A stretch of DNA of 64,000 nucleotides from Sporolactobacillus mangiferae (GCF_023336505.1 NZ_JAMAST010000001.1:434001-498000); one strand, 5' to 3'. Positions 1-9,174 are shown, counted from the first letter of the stretch. Notes: a model not told the origin generated them from the sequence alone. Numbers and translations: made by a program.

Positions 1-904
1 TCCCCATACGCGCGATCATCAGCAACTGTTCAATCAGATTCTGCATCCGTTTGGATTCCGCGTCAACAAAATGGATCGATTTTTGCACAACTTCGGGATG
101 TCCGTTCCCATGACGCTGAATCAGTTCGACATGTCCGCGGATTGCCGACAACGGCGTGCGCAACTCGTGCGAAGCATCCGAGACAAAACGCTTGTCCCTT
201 TCAATCAGTTGATCCAGACGCCCCAGTAAACGATTAAAAGAGTGTGCCAGATCACGCACTTCCCTCGGCTGATCAGGAACCGGCACCCGTCTTTTCAGGT
301 TATTGGTTTTGGTTACTTCGTTAATCATTCCGGTTACATCCATCAATGGACGGATCATCCGGCGTGACCATTGATAAATGGCCAGTGAGCCGGCAAGAAC
401 GCCGAGCACGATGCAAATGGCAAGTACTTTCACCATCGTGACAATAAATTTATGGATACTGATCATCCGGACGTACAAATCGAACGTGTAGCGGTTGTTA
501 TTGAAACGATGATGATAGATCGGCACAAATTTTTTCTTGAACGCAATCGATGAAAACAGAGACAACTTAAACATGTACGTATTGTTATCAGTAATGCTCT
601 CACTGCCTTTTGAATAAATCATACGATTGTCCGGTGTCTCAATCCGCACATAGAAATCCGGGTGCTGGACATAAAGGATACTTTCTATGGAATCCGTCCA
701 ATCCGGATTTTTCTCTCTTGATTCAACAATCAGCTGTTTTTTTACATACTCGACTTCCTGCTCCGTATTTTTATAGAGCTGATGGCTGACAATGATCAGC
801 ACCGAGAAACCGATGAACAGCACCGTGAGCGTAAGAATCAAGGTGTACCAGAAGACCATTTGAAAAAGTGTTGTGTGTTTCCTGATTTTATGGAATGGCT
901 TCAT
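1..904 (-). CDS. Sensor histidine kinase, C-terminus cut by window start
   Basis: Reading leftward from the ATG at 904, the protein has a short cytoplasmic start, a membrane segment at about residues 15-40, an extracytoplasmic stretch, a second membrane segment, a HAMP-like linker and the phosphoacceptor H-box SDASHELRTPLSAIRGH. It runs off the window before the ATP-binding domain. Its ATG overlaps the TGA of the response regulator gene by four bases (ATGA), so the two are translationally coupled and form a pair. The extracytoplasmic loop suggests it senses something at the envelope; the signal cannot be read from the sequence. Confidence 0.9.
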   Translation of the reverse strand, partial: MKPFHKIRKHTTLFQMVFWYTLILTLTVLFIGFSVLIIVSHQLYKNTEQEVEYVKKQLIVESREKNPDWTDSIESILYVQHPDFYVRIETPDNRMIYSKGSESITDNNTYMFKLSLFSSIAFKKKFVPIYHHRFNNNRYTFDLYVRMISIHKFIVTMVKVLAICIVLGVLAGSLAIYQWSRRMIRPLMDVTGMINEVTKTNNLKRRVPVPDQPREVRDLAHSFNRLLGRLDQLIERDKRFVSDASHELRTPLSAIRGHVELIQRHGNGHPEVVQKSIHFVDAESKRMQNLIEQLLMIARMG

Positions 905-1605
905 GAACCGATCCTCAATACATAACCGACACCGCGAACCGTGTGAATCAGCTTTATTTTTTGATCTTGATCGATTTTATTCCGCAAATACCGTACATAG
1001 ACATCGACGATATTCGTCTGACCCATAAAGTTAAATCCCCATACCTTGGAAAGCAATTCGTCCCTGGTCATGACTCTTCCTTTGTTCTTCATCAGTACTT
1101 CAAGCAAATCAAATTCCCGCTGTGTCAGATTAAACGTCCTTCCGCCTCGTACAACCGTCCTCTTCTCAATATCCAGAACAAGATCACCGACCTTGTGGAC
1201 AAGGCTCATGGACGCTGCCTCATATCTGGTTTTCCTCCGGATGGCCACCCGAACGCGCGCCAGAAGCTCTTCGATCTCAAACGGCTTGGTGATATAGTCA
1301 TCCGCCCCGCCGTCAAGACCGGCGACCTTGTCTCCGACATAATCCCGAGCCGTCATCATGATAATGGGCACAAGACTCTTATTTCGAATGCGCCGGCAGA
1401 CATCCAGTCCGTTCAGTTTCGGCAACATAATATCAAGCAGTACGAGATCCCACCTGGATTCGTTCTGAAAAAAAATTCTAAGTGCCTCCTCACCGTCTCC
1501 GGCTTCCTGAACGTGATAATTTTCAAAATTTAATTCCGCCGAAACGAACGAAGCAACACTTTGCTCATCTTCAACAAGTAAAATATTGGCCTTCTCCATC
1601 TGCAT
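901..1605 (-). CDS. OmpR/PhoB-family response regulator
   Basis: Receiver domain (ILLVEDEQ, phosphoacceptor Asp in LVLLDIMLP near residue 58, TKPFE lysine) followed by a winged-helix DNA-binding domain ending in VRGVGYVLR. An upstream in-frame ATG at 1650 would add 15 residues. The start at 1605 is preferred because GGAAGAG lies about six bases upstream and the conserved receiver begins a few residues later; 1599 is the next candidate. It is the first gene of a two-gene operon with the kinase and is divergent from the glycosyltransferase genes, which are its most obvious candidate targets (inference from position). Confidence 0.92.
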   Translation of the reverse strand: MQMEKANILLVEDEQSVASFVSAELNFENYHVQEAGDGEEALRIFFQNESRWDLVLLDIMLPKLNGLDVCRRIRNKSLVPIIMMTARDYVGDKVAGLDGGADDYITKPFEIEELLARVRVAIRRKTRYEAASMSLVHKVGDLVLDIEKRTVVRGGRTFNLTQREFDLLEVLMKNKGRVMTRDELLSKVWGFNFMGQTNIVDVYVRYLRNKIDQDQKIKLIHTVRGVGYVLRIGS

Positions 1606-1704
1606 GCCCATCTCTTCCGCAAATAAGAATTTTCGATCAGACTTTTTCAAACTTATTATAAATGCTTCGTCAATCCGCTGTAAAAAGAATATCGTGAATA
1701 TTTA

Positions 1705-1720
1705 ATGAGAAAATTCTCAT
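1705..1720. promoter_or_regulatory. Inverted repeat between divergent two-component and glycosyltransferase genes
   Basis: ATGAGAA-AA-TTCTCAT is a 7-bp-arm inverted repeat with a 2-base centre in the shared upstream region. It could be an operator for either transcription unit. OmpR-family regulators more often bind direct repeats, so assignment to the adjacent regulator is weak. Confidence 0.3.
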
Positions 1721-1867
1721 CGTTTGCTTGTTATGAATTAATCATACAGAACTAACATAGAAAAAGGCAGGCGAAATGCAGGGAGAAAGTTCAGGCATGT
1801 GCGTGCTTCTTTCGCCTGAAAGGTGAGAGCCACAGGCTTTCGAATGTTTTTTGGGGGGATACATATA

Positions 1868-2845
1868 ATGGAAGCACCCATTTTAACAATTATTGTGCCT
1901 TGTTATAACGAGGAAGCAGTTCTGAAGGAAACCGTTTCACGGCTGTCAGATGTCCTGACACAGGCATTCCATGACCGATTGATTTCATTTCAAAGTACGA
2001 TTTTATTTGTGGACGACGGCAGCACGGATCATACATGGGAACTCATCGACCACTTTGCTCAGCAGGATCAGAAAATCACTGGTTTAAAATTAAGCCGGAA
2101 CTTCGGCCATCAAAATGCGCTGATTGCCGGCATGGAAAACGCTCGCTCTTATTCGGACTGCGTGATTACGATTGATGCCGATCTTCAGGACGATGTGACT
2201 GCAATCGCAAAATTCCTGATTAAATACAGAGAAGGGTTTGACATTGTTTATGGCGTCCGCGACAAACGTGATACCGACACTCTTTTCAAAAAGAACACGG
2301 CAATATTCTTCTATAAAATAATGGAACGGCTCGGGGTTAAAACGATTCCGAATCATGCCGATTTCCGGCTGCTCAGCAGACGCGTGCTGGACGAACTCGT
2401 AAATTATCAGGAAGAAAATATTTTTTTGCGCGGTTTGATCCCTCTGCTCGGTTTTCCGAGTACCAAGGTCTATTATAATCGCGCCGAACGCTTCGCCGGT
2501 GAATCCAAATATCCGTTACGAAAAATGCTGAATTTCGCGATTGACGGCATCACATCTTTTTCTGTCACACCGATCCGAATGGTCACTTACCTCGGCACCT
2601 TCTTTGCCGGTATCGGATTCTTCATCGGTATTTATGCCCTGATTCAGCATTTTCTCGGACATGTAGTTACCGGATGGACATCGATGATTCTCTCGCTCTG
2701 GCTGATCGGTGGCATGCAGCTTGTCGCAATCGGCATCATCGGTGAATACATCGGCAAAATTTTCAAGGAAACGAAACACCGGCCACGCTATATTGTGGAG
2801 AAGCGGATTCTTACACATCAATCATTCAAACACAACGTGTTCTAA
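1868..2845 (+). CDS. GT2 family glycosyltransferase, polyprenyl-phosphate type (GtrB/DPM1-like)
   Basis: 325 residues. The N-terminal GT-A domain starts TIIVPCYNEEAVL, has FVDDGSTDHTW and the metal-binding IDADLQDD motif. Two C-terminal membrane segments (about residues 230-255 and 265-290) are typical of the undecaprenyl-phosphate sugar transferases CsbB/YkcC/GtrB. The start at 1868 follows GGGGGG by about nine bases; an upstream in-frame ATG at 1823 lacks such a site. It probably charges undecaprenyl phosphate with a sugar on the cytoplasmic face for the membrane glycosyltransferase encoded 41 bases downstream, as in YkcC/YkcB-like pairs of Bacillus. Confidence 0.9.
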   Translation: MEAPILTIIVPCYNEEAVLKETVSRLSDVLTQAFHDRLISFQSTILFVDDGSTDHTWELIDHFAQQDQKITGLKLSRNFGHQNALIAGMENARSYSDCVITIDADLQDDVTAIAKFLIKYREGFDIVYGVRDKRDTDTLFKKNTAIFFYKIMERLGVKTIPNHADFRLLSRRVLDELVNYQEENIFLRGLIPLLGFPSTKVYYNRAERFAGESKYPLRKMLNFAIDGITSFSVTPIRMVTYLGTFFAGIGFFIGIYALIQHFLGHVVTGWTSMILSLWLIGGMQLVAIGIIGEYIGKIFKETKHRPRYIVEKRILTHQSFKHNVF

Positions 2846-2886
2846 ATGTATCATTCAGTATCAAATGACTTGTGCTAAGATAGGGT

Positions 2887-5085
2887 GTGACGTCAATTTT
2901 ACCTTTAAAACGAAGCCTGATTTACCTGTTCAGTGTTGCTTTTTTCAGCTGTTTTCTGATCATTCTTTCCATCAGTTTTGTTTATCCGCTTGTTTTCCGT
3001 CACGAAACCATGTGGATAACGCCCGCAATAACTGCATTTACCTTGCTTTTTTTCGCATGCATTGTCCTTTTATTCTTTATCGCCAGCTACCGATGGCTTC
3101 GCTGCCAGGACAAGCGGACAGTGATAAGAATCAGTGCCATGTTTTTTCTGATCATGGTCATTTTTGAAGCAGTGCTGATCATTTCCTTCCGCACGATTCT
3201 TCCTCCGGTCATTGATGGCGGGCATACGTATGCTGAAGCACTTTATCTGCTCACACACGGGCACGCCTCAGGCAGCATCTATTTCAAAATTTATCCAAAC
3301 AATATTCCGGTCACTTTGCTTCGCTACTTCCTCTACAGTCTGTTCGGTTCAATGCGTATCTCCAGTTTTATGCTGATCGACCGTTTTTTTTGTGCATTGA
3401 TTCTTGACCTGGGTATTTATATTTCATGGAAGCTGGTGCAAAGATTCTTTGACAGCCAGACCGCTTGTTTCTTTCTGTTGATCGCGATAACCTGTCTGCC
3501 GCTTTATCTGTACACTATGTATTTCTATACGGATACAGCAGTCATTGCGTTTCCGGTCCTTATGCTCTATCTGTGGTATCTTTACGCCCGGAACGGAAAA
3601 CAGCGGTACATGATCCTGCTCGGCCTGACACTCGGGGTCGGCGTACTGATTCGGCCGAACCTGATTCTTTTTCTGCCTGCTTTAGCGATCTACATGTTTT
3701 TCACTCTGAAATGGAGGAAAGTACTGCTCAATCTTGCGCTCATTGGTCTTTTGATGATCGTCCTGAGCACTGGTGCGCAGCAGATCGAACGGCATTTCGG
3801 CTATCAGCATGATCCAGCTCTGAACATGCCCACGCTCCACTGGATCATGCTTGGTCTGTCGCATGATGGAGGTTATAATCACCGGGATTATCGGCTCACT
3901 CGCTTGCAGACGACACCCATGTTGAAGAAAAAGGCTGACCGGCAGCAAATCGCGAAGCGTATTCAAGCATACGGGATCAGAGGTCTGATCCGCATATGGG
4001 GAATTAAAGCGGCCCGGACTTACGGTGTCGGCGCACATGGTTATTACTGGTACACGCATAGTTCGGCTCATCCGACAGAGGCTTACCAATATCTTTTCAA
4101 TCGAAAGAATCAGGTAACCATCTATATTATTCAGATATTCTATGTCGTTCATCTGATTTTGCTGCTCTTATCGGTCCTGCGTTCTTTTCGGATAAAGGCA
4201 GCAGACCTGAACCTGCTCATCCAGATCTGCCTGCTTGGAAACTTTATCTTCTATGTGTTTGTCTGGGAAGCCGAGCCACGCTACAGCCTGCTTTTTACAC
4301 CGTTCATTCTTCTTGGGGCGTTATTCGGTTTCAAGGAACTTGAGCTACGGATCAGCACATGCAGCATCTGGAACAAGCATGGCGCGCTCAGCCGCCAGCG
4401 ATTACAAGCTGCGGTCGTCATCACTCTTTTGACGGCTGTCAGTTTGGGCGGATTGGCAGGCATGTATGCAGTAACGGAGGCACACTCGCCGCAGCGTTAT
4501 TATATTGTCGACCAGCGCTACAAAGTTGGTAAAGGAGGCATTCAAGTCGATGCGCGCCATTCCGTAGCGCAGACATTTCAGGCAACCGGCCCATTCAACC
4601 GGATCTCGTTCGGCGTGTTGAAAAACAGACGGCACGCAAAATACAGATTCGTTCTTTCTGAAGCACGATCCGGGCATGCTTTGTTTGCAAAAACATTTGC
4701 CCCCCGGTACAGACAGCCTGTGCAAACATTCAGGATCGCGCATGGCGGGATTAAGGGGAAAAAACAAATAACGATTACCCAGCTCCATGGAAATAAGGGC
4801 GCATCGCTTACCTTGGCAATCAACGGAAGCGGCTATGAGCAGCGCGATCTCTACCCCGGAGGATTTCTTTCACAGAATGGAATCCTTAAAGAGAGAAAAG
4901 ATCTTCAATTTGCCGTATATCGTATTGCCAAAGGAGCGTATTTAAGCAAAACCGCTTATGGACTGCTGCTTGCGCTTCCAGTAATGATGCTACTCTGGTA
5001 TGCCTATGTCAGTCTCGTGATGAATCAACATGAGATCAAAGCGAATTCGTTAGAAATGAACAAAACTGAAAAGTCCACTGATTGA
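2887..5085 (+). CDS. Polytopic membrane glycosyltransferase (ArnT/PMT-like)
   Basis: 732 residues from a GTG start. About a dozen hydrophobic segments fill residues 10-500. The first extracytoplasmic loop carries acidic and aromatic residues around DGGHTYAEA, where GT39/GT83 enzymes place their catalytic Asp/Glu. Residues about 505-690 form a non-membrane, probably extracytoplasmic, beta-rich region, followed by one last membrane helix and a charged tail. Lipid-linked-sugar-using glycosyltransferases have this plan. With the upstream GT2 enzyme it likely decorates a surface polymer or protein; the acceptor is unknown. Confidence 0.8.
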   Translation: MTSILPLKRSLIYLFSVAFFSCFLIILSISFVYPLVFRHETMWITPAITAFTLLFFACIVLLFFIASYRWLRCQDKRTVIRISAMFFLIMVIFEAVLIISFRTILPPVIDGGHTYAEALYLLTHGHASGSIYFKIYPNNIPVTLLRYFLYSLFGSMRISSFMLIDRFFCALILDLGIYISWKLVQRFFDSQTACFFLLIAITCLPLYLYTMYFYTDTAVIAFPVLMLYLWYLYARNGKQRYMILLGLTLGVGVLIRPNLILFLPALAIYMFFTLKWRKVLLNLALIGLLMIVLSTGAQQIERHFGYQHDPALNMPTLHWIMLGLSHDGGYNHRDYRLTRLQTTPMLKKKADRQQIAKRIQAYGIRGLIRIWGIKAARTYGVGAHGYYWYTHSSAHPTEAYQYLFNRKNQVTIYIIQIFYVVHLILLLLSVLRSFRIKAADLNLLIQICLLGNFIFYVFVWEAEPRYSLLFTPFILLGALFGFKELELRISTCSIWNKHGALSRQRLQAAVVITLLTAVSLGGLAGMYAVTEAHSPQRYYIVDQRYKVGKGGIQVDARHSVAQTFQATGPFNRISFGVLKNRRHAKYRFVLSEARSGHALFAKTFAPRYRQPVQTFRIAHGGIKGKKQITITQLHGNKGASLTLAINGSGYEQRDLYPGGFLSQNGILKERKDLQFAVYRIAKGAYLSKTAYGLLLALPVMMLLWYAYVSLVMNQHEIKANSLEMNKTEKSTD

Positions 5086-5087
5086 AG

Positions 5088-5129
5088 AAAACCAGCCACC
5101 GAGGAACATTGCCCGGCAGCTGGTTTTTT
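5088..5129. terminator. Rho-independent terminator, usable in both directions
   Basis: Stem AAAACCAGC (5088-5096) pairs with GCTGGTTTT (5119-5127), followed by a T run on the plus strand and TTTTCTTC on the minus strand. It lies between the convergent membrane glycosyltransferase and signal peptidase genes. Confidence 0.8.
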
Positions 5130-5154
5130 GCGCGGTCATCAGAAAACAGAGCAA

Positions 5155-5718
5155 CTAGTTTCGATGAATAGCACCGAAATGTTTCAGCGGCCAGTATCGG
5201 AGATCCACTTTACCGACCACTTTTTTTTCGCTGACAAAATGGAAAACCCGGCTGTCAGTGCTGTTCTGCCGGTTGTCACCCATGACCCAAAGCATTCCCT
5301 CTGGCACACGTTCCTTCCCTGTCAGTTCTTTCAACGAAAAATCCCAGGTCAGCTGACCGGTCAGCATCGCCCTTTTTTCCTGTTTCAGAAACGGTTCATC
5401 GACAGGTTTTCCGTTCACATACAGCTGATCATTTTTGTACTGGATTGTGTCGCCAGGAAGTCCGATTACACGCTTTACATAATCATCAGTCCTGGTCGCA
5501 TGAAAGATAACGACGTCAAACCGTTTCGGCTCAGAAAAGCGATAATTAATTTTATTGACGATTAAACGGTCGCCATTATCAAGTGTCGGCTCCATGGACG
5601 GACCGTCAACGATATAATTTCCAAGTATAAAAGTACGAACGATGATGACGATCAGCACAGCAAGTGCAATCGCCCGAAACCATGCAAACGTTTCGCTTCT
5701 TTTCTTGTCCTGACTCAT
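5155..5718 (-). CDS. lepB: Type I signal peptidase
   Basis: 187 residues, the usual size for Gram-positive SipS/SipT. One N-terminal membrane anchor (about residues 12-32) is followed by box B with the catalytic Ser41 (GPSMEPTL), box D with Lys82 (DDYVKRVIGLPGD) and box E (VMGDNRQNSTDSR). It removes signal peptides from exported pre-proteins at the outer face of the membrane. A second peptidase gene of the same family lies 0.7 kb upstream on the same strand. About half of the catalytic domain is alignable by eye, so they look like an old tandem duplication. Confidence 0.96.
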   Translation of the reverse strand: MSQDKKRSETFAWFRAIALAVLIVIIVRTFILGNYIVDGPSMEPTLDNGDRLIVNKINYRFSEPKRFDVVIFHATRTDDYVKRVIGLPGDTIQYKNDQLYVNGKPVDEPFLKQEKRAMLTGQLTWDFSLKELTGKERVPEGMLWVMGDNRQNSTDSRVFHFVSEKKVVGKVDLRYWPLKHFGAIHRN

Positions 5719-5780
5719 ACTGCAACGACTCCCAGTTCATTCACAATTGCTTCACACGACAATGTACATGAAGAATGCTT

Positions 5781-5862
5781 TCTTAGAGAAACCGGCTTCG
5801 CCATGCCTGTAGCAGGCACGAAGCATTACGATCATTCTTAAAAAATTTTATACTTTCTTATC
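5781..5862 (+). repeat. Degenerate copy of intergenic repeat family B
   Basis: Starts TTAGAGAAACCGGCTTCGCC and ends TTTTATACTTTCTTA. It matches the better copies at 6154, 58602 and 63124 at the beginning and end but has lost the terminal inverted repeat. Confidence 0.55.
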
Positions 5863-6027
5863 GCAGATCTCAAGCGTCTGCTTGCCATTTCGCGCCCGTT
5901 CGCGCGCTGTGTCTCCAATTCTGATAAGGGTTCATTTATACCGATCCCGGCACCGATGACGGAATCAATAAGTGTACCCACTGAGCATCAAAGAGCTTTT
6001 ATGCCGTTGATCTTATACCTGACGGAC

Positions 6028-6150
6028 ATTCCAGCTGCTCGCTTGCCGCGGGCACACCGCGAGCCTCCTCGGACAACTGGAATCTGCGGAGTCTCACACT
6101 TTCGTATCTGGCTTACAGGATTAGCTAAAATCATATACTTTTTTTACCCC
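6028..6150 (+). repeat. Intergenic repeat family A, copy 1
   Basis: Begins CCAGCTGCTCGCTTGCCGCG and ends in ATCATATACTTTTTTTA. Related copies lie at 34508 and 58443. A family B copy starts four bases after this one, the same A-then-B order as at 58443-58710. No open reading frame is conserved across the copies. Confidence 0.75.
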
Positions 6151-6153
6151 TGA

Positions 6154-6255
6154 TTAGAAAACTTGGCTTCACCAAGCCTTTGACACGAGCGAAGTCGCCG
6201 TCGCACTTATACTATTTTCCTTAAAATTTATATACTTTCTTAATAGTATAAAAAA
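6154..6255 (+). repeat. Intergenic repeat family B, copy 2
   Basis: Begins TTAGAAAACTTGGCTTCACC, with a small CTTGG/CCAAG hairpin, and ends with a hairpin whose arms are TTATACTATT and AATAGTATAA around CCTTAAAATTTATATAC. The right end runs into the terminator of the next peptidase gene. Confidence 0.8.
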
Positions 6256-6276
6256 GCACCGACGGTCACCCGGTGC
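6249..6276 (-). terminator. Terminator of the second signal peptidase gene
   Basis: Stem GCACCG (6256-6261) with CGGTGC (6271-6276), followed on the minus strand by TTTTTTAT. It overlaps the end of the family B repeat. Confidence 0.65.
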
Positions 6277-6408
6277 CTACGATTCATCTCATTTCCTTTA
6301 TCGGCAGATTCCGTTAAAATATTATGTCTTTTACTGCTGATGGCACATCAGTAAAAACACGCACTTTCGCAATCCACCCAAAAGTCATGATTTAAACATT
6401 AAAATCGC

Positions 6409-6978
6409 CTATCGGAGCACAAGACTTTGCAGAATGGTCAAGTGATTAAACGGCCAGTAACGGACAGACACCTTGCCGACAACCGCTTTTTGACTGATAA
6501 ACCCTAAATAGCGGCTATCTTCACTGTTCCGGCGGTTATCTCCCATTACCCAAAGCTTCCCTTCCGGAACCTTGACAACACTGGTCTTGGATTTCAGACT
6601 GAAGTTCTCTGTCAGCAGCTGACCATCTGATAGGGCATCTTTATATGCTTTTAAATACGGTTCAGCCACTTTTCGACCGTTCACATATAACTGATCATTT
6701 TTATAAACGATGGTATCCCCCGGCAGTCCAATAACTCTTTTGACAAAATCATCCGTTTCGTTTGCATGAAAGACAATGATATCGAAACGGTGCGGCGAAC
6801 CGATTGAGTAGCCGATTTTATTTACAATAAGCCGGTCACCATCATCAAGTGTCGGCATCATCGACTCACCGCGGACAATGTAATTACTGAAAATAAAATG
6901 ACGGACAAGCAGAGCAATGACAATTGCAATGGCAACCGCTCGAACCCAGCTCCAGAATTCTTTTTTTGTTGTGCTCAT
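6409..6978 (-). CDS. lepB: Type I signal peptidase, second paralogue
   Basis: 189 residues from the ATG at 6978. It has an N-terminal membrane segment (about residues 11-31), catalytic Ser39 in RGESMMPTL, Lys80 in DDFVKRVIGLPGD and VMGDNRRNSEDSR. A longer reading frame begins at 7050 but would overlap the end of prkA, and the shorter start matches family length. AAGAAGGG lies rather far (about 14 bases) upstream, so initiation may be weak or coupled to prkA, which ends 46 bases before. It has the same function as the neighbour at 5155; the pair may differ in substrate preference or timing. Confidence 0.94.
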   Translation of the reverse strand: MSTTKKEFWSWVRAVAIAIVIALLVRHFIFSNYIVRGESMMPTLDDGDRLIVNKIGYSIGSPHRFDIIVFHANETDDFVKRVIGLPGDTIVYKNDQLYVNGRKVAEPYLKAYKDALSDGQLLTENFSLKSKTSVVKVPEGKLWVMGDNRRNSEDSRYLGFISQKAVVGKVSVRYWPFNHLTILQSLVLR

Positions 6979-7024
6979 TGACTTGCAAAAGTCCCTTCTT
7001 AATGGCTGCGCCCCACGACACCGC

Positions 7025-8920
7025 TTATCGATTAAGCAGACTGCCCACATATTTTAATAATTCGTTGGCAGATGTTGTATTATAACCGTATTCATCCACA
7101 AGTCTGGCAATAACTTCATTAATTCGTTTCAGCTGCGTCTCATCCGGCGTCTTACTTGACGTTGTTATTTTCACGACATCCTTTAGATCAGCAAACAGCT
7201 TTTTCTGAATTGCTTCTTTCAGCCGTTCATGGGACTTATAATTAAAACGCTTGCCCTTGCGCGCATAGGCCGAAATACGGATCAGAATTTCTTCTCTGAA
7301 TGATTTCTTGGCATTCTCTGAAATTCCGATCTGCTCTTCAATTGAACGCATCAGTTTCTCATCCGGATCTACTTCGTCTCCTGTAATCGGATCAAAGATT
7401 TTATTGCTGTTGCAATATGCTTCAACATTATCCAGATAATTGTCCATCAGCGTCTTGGCAGACTCTTCAAACGAATAGACGAATGCTTTCTGTACCTCAC
7501 TCTTTGCCAATTCATCGTACTCTCGGCGTGCCAGCGCGATATACTCAACATAGCGCGCCCGATCTTCGTCAGAAATTGAAGGATGCTGATCCAGCCCTTC
7601 TTTTATGGAACGCAGAATATCCAGAGCATTGATTGATGGGACGCCTTTCTTAATGATTGCCGAAGAAATGCGGTTGATCACATAGCGTGGATCGATACCG
7701 CTCATACCTTCATCCGGAAATTCATGACGCAGTTCTTTGATATCCGCCGCATTGTAGCCCTCAACGATTTCACCGTCATAAAGGCGCATTTTTTTGATAA
7801 GGTCGATTCCCCGGCTCTTTGACTCCTTAAGACGTGTCAAAATAGAGAACACAGCTGCCGTTCTTAGCGCATGCGGGGCAATGTGCACACTCGCCACATC
7901 ACTTTCCGAGATCAGTTTTTCATAAATCTTTTCTTCATCGCTGACTTTTAGATTATAAGGCACCGGCATGACAATCATACGTGAGTGGAGCGCTTCATTT
8001 TTTTTGTTGCTGATAAACGTTTTATATTCCGTTTCATTCGTATGTGCAATGATGAGTTCATCTGCTGAAATTAAGGCGAATCTTCCGGCTTTGAAATTAC
8101 CCTCCTGTGTCAGCGAGAGCAGATGCCACAGAAATTTTTCGTCACATTTCAGCATTTCCTGAAATTCCATAAGTCCGCGGTTCGCCTTGTTTAATTCACC
8201 ATCGAATCGATAAGCGCGCGGATCAGATTCTGAGCCATATTCAGCAATGGTGGAAAAATCGATGCTGCCAGTCAGATCGGCAATGTCCTGAGACTTCGGA
8301 TCAGAGGGGCTGAAAGTGCCAATGCCGATTCGTTTATCTTCGGAAAGAAAGATTCGTTCGACAGGGACATTTTCAATGTGGCCATCGTAATCTTTCTCAA
8401 GGCGCATTGCATTCAATGGAGAGAGATTGCCTTCGATACGAATGCCTGTCTCCTGGAAAAATTCTTCACGTAGATGCGGTGGAATTAAATGGAGAGGATC
8501 TTCGTGCATTGGGCAGTCTTTAATCGCATAAATCGCCCCTGCATCGGTCCATGAGTATTTCTCAAGTCCATGTTTGAGCATGGTGACAATGGTCGACTTA
8601 CCACCGCTGACAGGCCCCATTAAAAGCAGGATGCGCTTCTTGACGTCCAGCCGCCGAGCAGCCGGATGAAAGTATTCCTCGACAAGCCGTTCAATGGCCT
8701 CATCAAGCCCGTAAATCTGTCCATCGAAGAAGTGGTAATGTTTGTGCCCATCCTTCTCGGAAACACCAGCCGAAATAATCATCTGATAGACTCTTGAATG
8801 TGCGGATTGCGCGATCATCGGATTCTTCTTTACTAGTTCCAAGTAGTCTGCAAATGTTCCTTCCCATTTCAGCTGTTCTTCATAGTCGCGGAATTGTTTC
8901 AGTTTATCAAGAAAGTTCAT
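7025..8920 (-). CDS. prkA: PrkA-type AAA+ serine/threonine protein kinase
   Basis: 631 residues, the length of Bacillus PrkA. The N-terminal AAA+ region has Walker A GPVSGGKST (about residues 102-110), and the C-terminal part has the PrkA kinase-like domain. In Bacillus it is a SigE-controlled sporulation-associated protein also reported to act as a protease. The start at 8920 follows GGGGGG by six bases and gives the family N-terminus MNFLDKLKQF; the 12 residues upstream in frame are not conserved. The usual partner gene yhbH does not follow here; a signal peptidase gene does. Its presence argues for a spore-former. Confidence 0.96.
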   Translation of the reverse strand: MNFLDKLKQFRDYEEQLKWEGTFADYLELVKKNPMIAQSAHSRVYQMIISAGVSEKDGHKHYHFFDGQIYGLDEAIERLVEEYFHPAARRLDVKKRILLLMGPVSGGKSTIVTMLKHGLEKYSWTDAGAIYAIKDCPMHEDPLHLIPPHLREEFFQETGIRIEGNLSPLNAMRLEKDYDGHIENVPVERIFLSEDKRIGIGTFSPSDPKSQDIADLTGSIDFSTIAEYGSESDPRAYRFDGELNKANRGLMEFQEMLKCDEKFLWHLLSLTQEGNFKAGRFALISADELIIAHTNETEYKTFISNKKNEALHSRMIVMPVPYNLKVSDEEKIYEKLISESDVASVHIAPHALRTAAVFSILTRLKESKSRGIDLIKKMRLYDGEIVEGYNAADIKELRHEFPDEGMSGIDPRYVINRISSAIIKKGVPSINALDILRSIKEGLDQHPSISDEDRARYVEYIALARREYDELAKSEVQKAFVYSFEESAKTLMDNYLDNVEAYCNSNKIFDPITGDEVDPDEKLMRSIEEQIGISENAKKSFREEILIRISAYARKGKRFNYKSHERLKEAIQKKLFADLKDVVKITTSSKTPDETQLKRINEVIARLVDEYGYNTTSANELLKYVGSLLNR

Positions 8921-8967
8921 TGTATCCCCCCTAGAAAAGATTCGCCAATGTTTCACTCATGTATTTA

Positions 8968-8995
8968 AGTGTATGCTGGCGGATGTTAATCTTTC
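8968..8995 (-). promoter_or_regulatory. Possible SigE promoter of prkA
   Basis: On the minus strand CATACACT (8975-8968) matches the SigE -10 consensus CATACAMT, about 48 bases before the start codon. The -35 candidate GAAAGATT (8995-8988) is only a fair match and the spacing is about 12 bases. prkA is a SigE target in Bacillus subtilis, which makes the call plausible. Confidence 0.45.
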
Positions 8996-9174
8996 ATGGA
9001 AATAGGGGAAACTGCTGCAGAAACGCCTGATTTGGAAAAGCAGGAAAAGCGTTCACAAAGGAAAAAAACACTGCCGTTTCCTTAACGAAAATATTTTATG
9101 ACAGCGGAAGAACGGCGACGGAGGATGCGCGGATGCATCGTCAGCAGGATGCATGAAGCACCCGCCAGTTTTCT

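Noticed and set aside
943-1533. Long open frame antisense to the response regulator
   Set aside because: It is a shadow of the clear regulator frame, with no domain and no ribosome site.
2709-3167. Open frame bridging the two glycosyltransferase genes
   Set aside because: It overlaps both genes in another frame and reads as low-quality sequence.
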